Shown: in pieces, positions 15,911 to 23,762 of the stretch
How the letters are laid out: each line of letters begins with the position of its first letter
How positions within the stretch are numbered: the stretch's first letter is position 1
Origin: Solirubrobacteraceae bacterium
GTDB taxonomy: Bacteria; Actinomycetota; Thermoleophilia; Solirubrobacterales; Solirubrobacteraceae
NCBI GenBank assembly: GCA_029263125.1
Contig: JAJCYD010000011.1
Coordinates: forward strand, 62,001-126,000
Direction of reading: 5' to 3'
DNA: 64,000 bases
Notes under the pieces: model-generated
Database searches by the model: none
What the model was told of the DNA's origin: nothing
The model's input: the letters and a program-made list of their open reading frames with translations, nothing else
Translations under genes and position numbers: made by a program

Positions 15911-16692
15911 GGGGCCGGCGGCGGACCGAAGCCCGCGTCCCGAAGTGCTCGCTCGCACGCGCCTGAGGTGACGCTGTCGAGATAGGACATGGCTGCCTGC
16001 GGCTGCGACGCCCCGTCCACGACGGCGCCGCCATAGGCGACGATCGGCTGCAGGTCGTCTGGCAGCTTGACCGCCTTCAGCTTCCCGCCGGCGGCGGTCA
16101 CGTCGGTGTTATAGGTGAAGGTGGCATCCGCGGCGCCCTGCAGGAGCTTTCCGACGGCGCTCTTGACGTCGGGCTCCTCGGAGCGGACGTTGTCCAGGAT
16201 CGCCGTGCTCTGCCTGCCGGGAAGGCGCGACAGCACCGTGCGAGCGTAGGACCCGAACGGCACCTCCTTGGTGCCGAGCACGATCGTGGTGTCGCGTTTG
16301 GTGAGATCGTCGATGGCGTCGATCTCGGAGTCCGCCGGAACCGCGACGACGAGCTCGTTGCTGGCGAACTCGATCGGGTCGCCGACCAGGCCCTCCCTTG
16401 CCAGCTCGGCGGGGAGCTTGGTGTTGGCGGCCAGGTACACGTCGGGCTTGACGCCCTGGCGGATCTGCGCGGCCAGCTCGTCGGATCCCGCGAAGGACAG
16501 TTTCGGATCGACGCCGTCGATCTCCCTCTGGCAGGACGTCAGCGCCTCGGTCAGCGAGGCCGCCGCCGACACGATCACCCGCGTCTTCGCCTCGCCGCCG
16601 GCGCTCTGATCGTCGTTGCCGCCGCAGCCGCTGATCGCAAGCGCACCGAGCAGTGACGCCGCACCCGCCTTCACCCACGTCGTTGCGCTCAT
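15907..16692 (-). CDS. modA: molybdate-binding lipoprotein
   Basis: 261 residues. The signal peptide ends in a lipobox (ALAISGC), so the protein is a membrane-tethered lipoprotein. VIVSAAASLTEALTSC, LSFAGSDELAAQI and GVKPDVYLAAN are ModA motifs that bind the oxyanion. The ATG at 16692 has AGGAG 6 bases upstream, in contrast to the many leaderless genes here. It is the first gene of modABC; inverted-repeat sequences at 16701-16760 lie in its promoter region. Confidence 0.92.
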   Translation of the reverse strand: MSATTWVKAGAASLLGALAISGCGGNDDQSAGGEAKTRVIVSAAASLTEALTSCQREIDGVDPKLSFAGSDELAAQIRQGVKPDVYLAANTKLPAELAREGLVGDPIEFASNELVVAVPADSEIDAIDDLTKRDTTIVLGTKEVPFGSYARTVLSRLPGRQSTAILDNVRSEEPDVKSAVGKLLQGAADATFTYNTDVTAAGGKLKAVKLPDDLQPIVAYGGAVVDGASQPQAAMSYLDSVTSGACERALRDAGFGPPPAP

Positions 16693-16700
16693 CCCATGCT

Positions 16701-16760
16701 CCTAGTACCCAGGTATTGCCTAGGTCTCGAACACTACTTCACTCCGAGGCAATGCATAGG
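16701..16760 (-). promoter_or_regulatory. modABC promoter region with repeated ATTGCC/CCTATGC words
   Basis: CCTAG (16701-16705) and CTAGG (16720-16724) form a small palindrome. ATTGCC (16715-16720) is inverted as GGCAAT (16748-16753), which runs into GCATAGG (16754-16760), the complement of the CCTATGC found near the regulator gene at 13955-13961. This is a plausible binding site for the HTH-TOBE protein. Confidence 0.45.
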
Positions 16761-16792
16761 TTGTGACCCTGAGCCGTCCGTCCGGTGTCGCG

Positions 16793-17416
16793 TCAGGGCC
16801 CGAGACGGTCGAGCGCCGCCGCGAAGCGCGTCCAGGGCGCGAGCGCCGCGACGGCGACGGCGTCCTCGTAGGTGTCGACGTCGCGCAGCACCCCGAGCTC
16901 GACGGTGCGCAGACCGAGCTGCTCCAGGCGGTCGCGCTGCGCCGCGCCCGTGCCGGCGGTGCTCATCGGCACGTCGTCGAAGACGGCCGGGTCGGGGTCG
17001 CACAGGCCGATCGTCCAGTAGCCCCCGTCGCTCGTCGGTCCCAGCACGGCGTCGACGCCGGGCTCGGCCAGCGTCCTCAGCGCATCCGCGAGCAGGGCGC
17101 CCGTGACCTGGGGTGTGTCCATGCCGACGATCAGCAGCGCCTCGCCCACGTCGCGGGTGGCGTTGGCGAGGCGTCCGGCGAGACCGTCGCCACGCTGTGC
17201 GATGACGTCGAATCCCGCTGGCAGCCACGGCCCGGGCGACCCGTCGAGCACGAGCGCGCGGCGCGGCGCATCCGTCGAGGCCACGGCGTCGAGCGTGTCG
17301 GCGAGGGCTGCCTCGGCGAGCGCCGCGGCGTGCTCTGGCTCAAGCGGCGGGCACAGGCGCGTCTTCACACGACCGGGCAGCGGCTCCTTGGCGATGACGA
17401 CCAGCGTGGCAGACAC
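16793..17416 (-). CDS. glycosyltransferase A-fold protein of the TIGR04282/CofC-like family
   Basis: 207 residues. ATLVVIAKEPLPGRVKTRLCPPL is the nucleotide-binding start of the family of uncharacterised GT-A-type transferases (radical SAM/selenodomain-associated transferase 1), and LIVGMDTPQVTGALL and GPTSDGGYWTIGL complete the core. The exact reaction is unknown; a nucleotidyl- or glycosyl-transfer is expected, and CofC-like phospholactate guanylyltransferases are related. The GTG at 17416 is chosen because TAGCGT (minus strand, 17424-17429) ends 7 bases upstream. The frame remains open far upstream, antisense to the sugar dehydrogenase, but that part is not protein-like. Confidence 0.75.
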   Translation of the reverse strand: MSATLVVIAKEPLPGRVKTRLCPPLEPEHAAALAEAALADTLDAVASTDAPRRALVLDGSPGPWLPAGFDVIAQRGDGLAGRLANATRDVGEALLIVGMDTPQVTGALLADALRTLAEPGVDAVLGPTSDGGYWTIGLCDPDPAVFDDVPMSTAGTGAAQRDRLEQLGLRTVELGVLRDVDTYEDAVAVAALAPWTRFAAALDRLGP

Positions 17417-17479
17417 GTTCGCCACGCTATGCCAATGCTGGCGCGACCGGCGGTCATCGCCCGTGGCATCCTCAACGCC

Positions 17480-18667
17480 ATGCATCGTCATGCGGCCGTC
17501 GCAGTGCTGCTCATCGTGGCGTTCGCGGTCGCGGCGTGCGGCGACGAGGATTCCGAGAGCGGATCGGGGACCGCCAACGCCGCGACGAAGGCCTCGGGCG
17601 CCGTGAAGCTCGTCTCGGTGGGGACGTTTGCGTCGCCGATCTACGTGACCGCGCCGCGCGGCGACAGGCGGCGGCTGTTCGTCGTCGAGCAGGAGGGCAC
17701 GATCCGAGTCCTGCGCAGCGGCAGGAAGCGCCCCAAGCCGTTTCTGGACATCAGCTCGCGCGTGACGGCCGGCGGGGAGCAGGGGCTGCTGTCGATGGCC
17801 TTCGCCCCCGACTACGCCAAGAGCCGTCGCTTCTATGTCAACTACACCGACAGCGCCGGCAAGCAGCGCGTCGTCGAGTACCGGCGCTCGACGTCTGACC
17901 CCGAGCGCGCGGACGCGGGCAGCGCTCGAACGGTGCTGCGCTATGACGGTCTGGAGGCAAACCACAACGGCGGCCTGATCGTCTTCGGCCCCGACAAGCT
18001 GCTCTACGTCGGCACCGGGGACGGCGGCGGCGCCAACGACCAGCACGGCAGCCGGGGCAACGCACAGGACCTGACCACGCTCGAGGGCAAGCTGCTGCGC
18101 ATCGACCCGCGCGCCTCGGGCGCCAGGCCGTACCGGGTGCCGGCGAGCAACCCGTTCACCGGACGCTCGGACGCGCGCTCGGAGATCTACAGCTATGGCC
18201 TGCGCAACCCGTGGCGCTTCTCGTTTGACCGCAGCACCGGAGACCTCACGATCGGCGACGTCGGACAGAACGCGATCGAGGAGATCGACTTCGCGCGCAA
18301 GGGCAAGGCGCGCGGCGCGAACTATGGATGGCGTCCGCTGGAGGGCAACCGTCGCAACTTCGACGAGCCGGCGCCCGGCGCGGTCGCGCCGGTGCTCGAG
18401 CTGCGCCATTCAGACGACAACTGCTCGGTGACCGGCGGCTACGTCGTCCGAGACCCCAAGCTGCCGGCGCTGAAGGGGCGCTACGTCTACGGCGACTTCT
18501 GCAAGGGCCAGTTGCGCTCGGCGAAGCTGTCGGCGGGATCGGCGCGTGATGACCGCTCACTGGGGCTCAAGAAGATCGACAACCTCGCATCATTCGGCGA
18601 GGACGCCAGCGGACGCGTGTACGTCATCTCGCTCAGCGGGCGCGTGTACCGCTTCGCCAGAGGCTGA
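17480..18667 (+). CDS. PQQ-dependent glucose/sorbosone-dehydrogenase-type lipoprotein
   Basis: 395 residues from the ATG at 17480. The signal peptide MHRHAAVAVLLIVAFAVAAC ends in a lipobox cysteine, so it is an exported lipoprotein. The body is the six-bladed GSDH/HHIP propeller: RLFVVEQEGTIRV, EANHNGGLIVFGPD, GTGDGGG, GKLLRIDP and SYGLRNPWRFSFD. Such enzymes oxidise aldoses with PQQ and Ca2+ outside the membrane, though many members have no proven substrate. No PQQ synthesis genes are in the window. It is followed by an MBL hydrolase gene 30 bp downstream. Confidence 0.88.
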   Translation: MHRHAAVAVLLIVAFAVAACGDEDSESGSGTANAATKASGAVKLVSVGTFASPIYVTAPRGDRRRLFVVEQEGTIRVLRSGRKRPKPFLDISSRVTAGGEQGLLSMAFAPDYAKSRRFYVNYTDSAGKQRVVEYRRSTSDPERADAGSARTVLRYDGLEANHNGGLIVFGPDKLLYVGTGDGGGANDQHGSRGNAQDLTTLEGKLLRIDPRASGARPYRVPASNPFTGRSDARSEIYSYGLRNPWRFSFDRSTGDLTIGDVGQNAIEEIDFARKGKARGANYGWRPLEGNRRNFDEPAPGAVAPVLELRHSDDNCSVTGGYVVRDPKLPALKGRYVYGDFCKGQLRSAKLSAGSARDDRSLGLKKIDNLASFGEDASGRVYVISLSGRVYRFARG

Positions 18668-18697
18668 GCGCGCTGGTGGCGCACGGAGGCTGATGCG

Positions 18698-19498
18698 GTG
18701 CCCGACCCACTGGGCCAGCGCGACATCGCCCTCGTGCACGCCGACAACCCGGGGCCGTTCACGCTGACGGGAACCAACACCTGGGTGCTCGGGCGCGATC
18801 CGTGCTGGATCGTGGATCCCGGACCGGCGCTGGAGGACCACGTCGCTGCGGTGCTCGCCGTCGCCTCAGAGCGCGGCGGCGTCGGAGGGATCGCCGTGAC
18901 GCACGATCACGGCGATCACGTCGGCGCGACGGCCGCCGTGCGCGACGGCGCAGGCGGCCCGCCGGTCGGGGCGGCGCGCTGGGATGGCGCCGACATCCGG
19001 CTCGCCGATGGCGACGCGTTCGGTCCGTTGCGGGTGCTCGGCACTCCGGGGCACGCGACCGACCACCTGGCGTTCGTCAGCGGCGACACCGCCTTCACCG
19101 GCGATGCCGTGCTCGCGCAGAGCAGCGTCTTCGTCGCGCCGGACCCCGGCGCGCTGCGCGGCTACCTCGCGGCGCTGGCGCAGCTTCGCGGTCTGGATCT
19201 CGGGCTGCTGTGCACCGGGCATGGCCCGCCGGTCACCGAGCCCGCGGCCCTGCTCGATCGCTACCTGGCCCACCGCCGCGACCGCGAGCGGCGCCTGCTC
19301 GCCGCGCTGGATGACGGGCTGCGCGGCGTCGACGAGCTGCTCGATCGCGTGTGGGACGACGCGCCCGCCAGCCTGCGACTCGCGGCGACGGCGACGCTGG
19401 CCGCACACCTCGACAAGCTCGACGAGGATGAGCGGCTGCCTGCCGGGACGCAGCGCCCTGCGTGGCCGCCGCCGGGCGGGCTCAGGCCCGTGGTATAG
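18698..19498 (+). CDS. metallo-beta-lactamase-fold hydrolase (LACTB2/glyoxalase-II-like)
   Basis: 266 residues with a GTG start. The metal-binding THDHGDHVG motif, a second His in GTPGHATDHL, the Asp in FTGDAVL and the His in CTGHGPPV are all present. A C-terminal helical domain (HRRDRERRLLAAL onward) is like that of LACTB2-type proteins. It should be a cytoplasmic zinc hydrolase of a thioester, ester or nucleic acid; which one cannot be told. Its 3' end overlaps the convergent dehydrogenase gene by 17 bp (19482-19498). Confidence 0.85.
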   Translation: MPDPLGQRDIALVHADNPGPFTLTGTNTWVLGRDPCWIVDPGPALEDHVAAVLAVASERGGVGGIAVTHDHGDHVGATAAVRDGAGGPPVGAARWDGADIRLADGDAFGPLRVLGTPGHATDHLAFVSGDTAFTGDAVLAQSSVFVAPDPGALRGYLAALAQLRGLDLGLLCTGHGPPVTEPAALLDRYLAHRRDRERRLLAALDDGLRGVDELLDRVWDDAPASLRLAATATLAAHLDKLDEDERLPAGTQRPAWPPPGGLRPVV

Positions 19499-20582
19499 CG
19501 GCCGCGGCCTGCGCCTCGGCAAGACGCTCGCGAGCCAGCGTCATCGCCGCGTCCAGCGGCGTCGCGCGCGTCGCGTGTGCGGCGTCGAAGATCCGCTGCA
19601 GCGTGTCGCCGATGCCGCGCACGCGTGTGCGCGCCCGCCGCGGGTCATAGCCCTGCGCCTCGAGCTCGACGGAGATGTTCACGATGCCACCGGCGTTGAC
19701 GACGAAGTCCGGCGCCCACAGGACGCCGCGCTGCGCCAGCAGCTCGGCGACGTCGTCGTCGGCGAGCTGGTTGTTGGCCGCCCCCGCGACGATCGGGGCG
19801 CCGATGCGCACGGCGCTTGCGTGGTCCAGGACGCCGCCGAGGGCGCAGGGAACGTAGACGTCGGATGCCGCGGCGAGTGCCGCGTCGGGCTCCAGCCAGT
19901 GCGCGCCGAGGTCGCCGGCCAGCTCGCGCTTGGAACGGTCGACGTCGGTCAGCAGGAGCGTGGCGCCGTCCTTGGCGCACAGGTTCGCGACGCGCGCGCC
20001 GACGTGTCCGAGCCCGGCGATCGCGATCGTGCGCTCCCGCAGCGCTGGCGTGCCGAAGACGCGCTCGCAGCAGACCTTGATCGCCTCGTGCACGCCGAGC
20101 GCGGTCCACGGGCTGGGGTCGCCGGATCCTCCCCGGCGTCGTGACAGGCCCGTGACATGGCTGGTTCGCGAGGCGATCGCCTCCATGTCGCGTGCGGAGG
20201 TGCCGACGTCCTCGGCCGTGACGTACTTGCCGCCGAGCGCCTCGACGGTGTCGCCGAAGTCGCGCAGCGCGTCGGCGCGCAGGCCGCGGCGTGTCGGGCC
20301 CGCCGGGTCCGGGGCGAGGATGATGCCCTTGCCGCCACCCAGCGGGAGTCCGGCCACCGCGGACTTGAACGTCATCGCACGCGACAGCCGCAGCACGTCG
20401 CGCATCGCCGCGCGCGCGTCGTCGTAGTGCCACAGGCGGCAACCGCCGAGTGCCGGGCCGCGCACCGTCGAGTGCACGGCCACCATCGTGAACAGCCCCG
20501 AGCGCGCTCCTCTGCGCACGAGCAGCGTCTCGTGATCGAGCGTCGCGGCGTAGCGGTCGGAGAGGGGGGCGCTCAGGTTCAG
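19482..20582 (-). CDS. Leu/Glu/Phe/Val-type amino acid dehydrogenase
   Basis: About 366 residues. VRGPALGGCRLWHYDD and LPLGGGKGIIL (catalytic Lys) form the substrate domain, KYVTAEDVGTS follows, and IAGLGHVGARVANL is the NAD-binding Rossmann loop; DFVVNAGGIVNISVE matches the ELFV family. It deaminates a branched-chain or similar amino acid. The start is a puzzle: no ATG, GTG or TTG lies in frame between the upstream sigma gene and the conserved DHETLLV. The best candidate is a CTG at 20582 that overlaps the sigma stop as CTGA. The first ATG would delete 34 residues, including conserved ones. Confidence 0.88.
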   Translation of the reverse strand: MNLSAPLSDRYAATLDHETLLVRRGARSGLFTMVAVHSTVRGPALGGCRLWHYDDARAAMRDVLRLSRAMTFKSAVAGLPLGGGKGIILAPDPAGPTRRGLRADALRDFGDTVEALGGKYVTAEDVGTSARDMEAIASRTSHVTGLSRRRGGSGDPSPWTALGVHEAIKVCCERVFGTPALRERTIAIAGLGHVGARVANLCAKDGATLLLTDVDRSKRELAGDLGAHWLEPDAALAAASDVYVPCALGGVLDHASAVRIGAPIVAGAANNQLADDDVAELLAQRGVLWAPDFVVNAGGIVNISVELEAQGYDPRRARTRVRGIGDTLQRIFDAAHATRATPLDAAMTLARERLAEAQAAAAIPRA

Positions 20583-22063
20583 GGCGCGCTGCTGCCGGAC
20601 GCCGAGGCCGCCGTGCCCGCGGGAGCGTCGGCCGCTGCAGCACCCTTCGCAGGAGAGGCACCGGGCGCTGCTCCAGACCCGACCAGCGTGATCGGCGCGA
20701 GCGTTGGCCCCGAAAAGCCCTGCTCGGAATCGGGCTTGGTCTTGGTGGCGGCCGGCGCCGGGGCGTCGGCGTCGGAGCCGGCGGCGCCGTGCTCGCTGGG
20801 AGCGACCGAGCCTCCCGTGCTCATGCCGGCGGCTTCGCGCTGCCGAGCGACCTCGCTGATCGGCGCGGTCGCGCCGCCCTGCCCCTGGTTCAGGCGCAGA
20901 TGGCGCCCGAGCGTCGGCGCCGCCGTGATGGCGGTGCGGACGTCGGCTGTCGTCTCGGATGCGTTGGACGCGCCGGTCTGCGCCGCCGAGGTCGAGGTGA
21001 CGGCCGCCGCCGTCACCGACGGCGCACGTGATGCGACGGGGTTGAGACGGGCCTGCGCCGAGACGCTCGGAGCGCTCGCCGGGCGCGGAGCGGGCTTGTT
21101 GGTGATCTGCTCGCGCACCTCGACCGCGCCGCCGGCCGTGAGCGCTGCGCAGCTGACGACGGCCGCGAACTTGGCGGCCGTGCCCGTGCCCGCCACGGTC
21201 AACGCTCCGCCCCCCGCGGCGCCGCCGGCGCTGACGGCGCCGGCCGAGCCGGCTCCGCCGAGACCGACGAGCTTGAGGATCGTCGCGAACGGTCCGCTCG
21301 CCCCCGGGGCCAGCACGCTCAGGCCCTGGCGGACACCACGCAGCTGGGCGCGATATTCGATGCAGCCGTCGCAGTCGCGCAGGTGGCGGCGCGTCAGGCC
21401 GCTGGCGCGCACGCCGCGGTCGAAGGAGTCGGCGAGGTTCAGGCGGATCTCCGAGCAGGCGGTGTCGCGGGCCTCGACAGCTTCCACGAGCCCGATCCTG
21501 GCGCGGACGAGCAGCGACTTGACGGCCTGCAGGGAGATGCCCAGCGCGTCGCCGAGCTCGGCGTAGCTCAGCCCGTCGATCTCGCGCATGAGCAGCGCTG
21601 AGCGCTGCTGCTCGGGAAGGCGCCGCACGTCGGCGATCAGTCGGCGCAGATCTTCGCGCCGAACCGCCTCGTCCATCGGGTCGTGCAGCGGCTTGCGCGA
21701 CGTGTCGAAGAGATCGATCGCCGGCGGCGTCGGCCGGCGCAGCTGGTCGATGCAGCGATTGTGCGCGACGCGGTACAGCCACGCGCGCAGCGAGAGCGGG
21801 CGGTCGTGGGCTCGTAGGGAGGAGTAGGCCCGCATGAAGACGTCCTGCAGCGCGTCCTCGGCGTCCTGGCGCGAGCCGCCGAGCATCTGGCGCGAGTATG
21901 CGAACAGCCGCTGGCGGTAGCGGTCGTGGATGACGCCGAACGCCGCATCGCTGCCCGCGCGAAACAGCGCCACGAGCTGCTCGTCGGAGCGCAGCCGCAG
22001 CAGTGGCGCCGTGATCGAGATCCGGTTGAGCGCTGCTGGGGCTCGTAGGGCGCCGGCTTCCAT
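20579..22063 (-). CDS. ECF sigma-70 factor fused to a zinc-finger/transmembrane anti-sigma-like tail
   Basis: 494 residues. Region 2 (25-110, DAEDALQDVFMRAYSSL, LRAWLYRVAHNRCID) and region 4 (140-195, LPEQQRSALLMREIDGLSY) form an ECF sigma. A zf-HC2-like segment follows with Cys203 and H227-x3-C231-x2-C234. Residues ~260-313 are hydrophobic (probably membrane-spanning) and 320-494 are Ala/Ser/Pro-rich, as in a low-complexity external domain. Sigma and anti-sigma modules in one chain suggest a self-inhibited, membrane-held sigma released by proteolysis (inference). It overlaps the dehydrogenase gene by 4 bp. Confidence 0.85.
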   Translation of the reverse strand: MEAGALRAPAALNRISITAPLLRLRSDEQLVALFRAGSDAAFGVIHDRYRQRLFAYSRQMLGGSRQDAEDALQDVFMRAYSSLRAHDRPLSLRAWLYRVAHNRCIDQLRRPTPPAIDLFDTSRKPLHDPMDEAVRREDLRRLIADVRRLPEQQRSALLMREIDGLSYAELGDALGISLQAVKSLLVRARIGLVEAVEARDTACSEIRLNLADSFDRGVRASGLTRRHLRDCDGCIEYRAQLRGVRQGLSVLAPGASGPFATILKLVGLGGAGSAGAVSAGGAAGGGALTVAGTGTAAKFAAVVSCAALTAGGAVEVREQITNKPAPRPASAPSVSAQARLNPVASRAPSVTAAAVTSTSAAQTGASNASETTADVRTAITAAPTLGRHLRLNQGQGGATAPISEVARQREAAGMSTGGSVAPSEHGAAGSDADAPAPAATKTKPDSEQGFSGPTLAPITLVGSGAAPGASPAKGAAAADAPAGTAASASGSSAP

Positions 22064-22123
22064 GCTGTGTCGGTCACTGTAACCGTGATTGCGGCGGAAA
22101 GTTGTGGATCTTCTTGTATGTGC

Positions 22124-22984
22124 TCACGGTGAGTCATGGCTTCGCAACAACGACGCACTCACGACCAACCCGATTCCGGTCGATTCGAGCACGCCCGGGA
22201 TCTGGCCCAGCAGGAGTGCGCCGACGGCGGTCGCCGTTGCGGGCAGCAGTGCCAGCAGCAGCGCGAATCGCGGTCGCGACAGGCGGCGCATGGCGACCTG
22301 CTCCAGGGCATACGGAACGACGCTCGAGGCGACGCCGACCGCCAGGCAGGCCACCAGCAGGGGCGGGCTGACAATCGCCGGGGCGGCGCTGGACAGCAGC
22401 AGCGGAGCGAAGCCGGCGGCGCCGATCGCCATGCCCAGCGCGAGGCCGTCCTGCGGGCGGATGCTCACATCGGCGGCGATGCGGTGTCCCAGCACGATGT
22501 AGCCCGCCCAGGCGACGCCGGCAGCCACCGCCAGGGCCAATCCTCCCGGACTGCCCGAGATGTGCACGTCGGCGAGGGCGAGCACGCCGACGAGCGCGAG
22601 CGCGAGCGCGAGGCCGTCGCGCCGCGTGCGCGATCCGATCGCCGCGACCGCGATCGGCCCGCAGAACTCGATCGCGACGGCGGTGCCGAGCGGCAGCCGG
22701 TCGATCGCCAGGTAGAAGGCGAGGTTCATTGCCGCGAGCGTCAACCCGAACGCGGCGACGAGCCGCAGCTGCGCCGCCGTCCAGGACGTTCGCAGCGGCC
22801 GCCGCCAGGCCACGAGTATGCCGGCGGACGCGACGACGCGCAGCCACGCGACGCCCGCGGCAGGGACCTTTGCGAACAGCAGGACCGCCAGCGCCGCGCC
22901 GATGTATTGCGACAGCGCGCCGAGGATGAACAGCGCCTGCGGCGGAAGTGAGTCCGAGAGCGCTGCCGGTGCCGGGCGCTTCAT
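22124..22984 (-). CDS. EamA/DMT-family transporter (RhtA-like exporter)
   Basis: 286 residues with ten hydrophobic segments in two EamA repeats. GAALAVLLFAKVPAAGVAWLR and LPLGTAVAIEFCGP in the first repeat and ASSVVPYALEQVAMRRL in the second match RhtA-like threonine/homoserine exporters. It should export amino acids or other small metabolites. The ATG at 22984 is chosen because conserved sequence starts there; a TAGCCT hexamer lies 10 bases upstream. It diverges from the two-component system. Confidence 0.85.
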   Translation of the reverse strand: MKRPAPAALSDSLPPQALFILGALSQYIGAALAVLLFAKVPAAGVAWLRVVASAGILVAWRRPLRTSWTAAQLRLVAAFGLTLAAMNLAFYLAIDRLPLGTAVAIEFCGPIAVAAIGSRTRRDGLALALALVGVLALADVHISGSPGGLALAVAAGVAWAGYIVLGHRIAADVSIRPQDGLALGMAIGAAGFAPLLLSSAAPAIVSPPLLVACLAVGVASSVVPYALEQVAMRRLSRPRFALLLALLPATATAVGALLLGQIPGVLESTGIGLVVSASLLRSHDSP

Positions 22985-23069
22985 CGCGTCGTCCAGGCTA
23001 GGGCGCTCCACACACAACCCGTACGTCGTCCGCAACGCGCGCCCACTTCCGGCACCTAGCATGGCTCTC

Positions 23070-23762
23070 GTGCACGGGGCGCCGACGACCACGATCGTCA
23101 TCGTGGAGGACGAGGAGGCGATCGCGGGGGCGCTCGCGGCGCGGCTGCGCGCCGAGGGCTTCGCCGTCGAGGTCGCACACGACGGCCTCGCGGGCGTGCA
23201 GCTGTGTGAGCGCATCGGCCCCGACCTCGTCGTGCTCGACGTCATGCTGCCCGGCATCGACGGCCACGAGGCCTGCCGGCGCATCCAGCGCGAGCGACCC
23301 GTCCCGGTGCTCATGCTCACCGCGCTGGACGCCGAGACCGACCTGATCGTCGGCCTGGGCGTCGGCGCGGATGACTATCTCACCAAGCCGTTCAGCCAGC
23401 GCGAGCTCGTCGCTCGTGTTCGCGCGCTGCTGCGCCGCTCCCAGCGATCGGCCGAGCCGTCCGCGCGGCCGATCGCCGCCGGGTCGATCACGATCGATCC
23501 CGAGCGCCGCGAGGTGCGTCGCGACGGCGAGCTCGTGCACCTGACGCCGACGGAGTTCGACCTCGTGCACCGCCTGGCCCTGCGGCCCGGCATCGTCTTC
23601 AGCCGCGAGCAGCTGCTGGAGGAGGTCTGGGGCTACCTCGACGGCACCGCGGGCGGGCGGACCGTCGACTCGCACGTGGCGGCGGTGCGGCGCAAGCTCG
23701 GGCCCGACGTCCTGCGCACCGTCCAGGGCATCGGCTACGCGTTCGCGGCGCGCGGCGAATGA
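23070..23762 (+). CDS. OmpR/PhoB-family response regulator
   Basis: 230 residues. The receiver domain has acidic Glu13-Asp14, phospho-acceptor Asp57 (LVVLDVMLPG) and the YLTKPF lysine. The C-terminal winged helix (residues ~125-228) contains LTPTEFDLVHRLA and RTVDSHVAAVRRKLG. It regulates unknown targets with the kinase encoded next. I choose the GTG at 23070 because TAGCAT (23057-23062) ends 7 bases before it; the ATG at 23061 would overlap that hexamer. The 4-bp overlap with the kinase gene (ATGA) shows coupling. Confidence 0.9.
   Translation: MHGAPTTTIVIVEDEEAIAGALAARLRAEGFAVEVAHDGLAGVQLCERIGPDLVVLDVMLPGIDGHEACRRIQRERPVPVLMLTALDAETDLIVGLGVGADDYLTKPFSQRELVARVRALLRRSQRSAEPSARPIAAGSITIDPERREVRRDGELVHLTPTEFDLVHRLALRPGIVFSREQLLEEVWGYLDGTAGGRTVDSHVAAVRRKLGPDVLRTVQGIGYAFAARGE

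Noticed and set aside
17417-18409. Extension of the CofC-like gene upstream over the sugar dehydrogenase gene
   Set aside because: The extra ~330 residues are antisense to the propeller protein and unlike any domain; TAGCGT 7 bases before 17416 supports the short form.
20157-21566. 469-codon plus-strand frame over the sigma and dehydrogenase genes
   Set aside because: Antisense to two genes with full sets of conserved motifs and itself without any.
22160-22200. GGTCGATTCGAGC resembling a tRNA T-arm
   Set aside because: It lies inside the conserved EamA transporter gene and no acceptor or anticodon stem can be formed around it.
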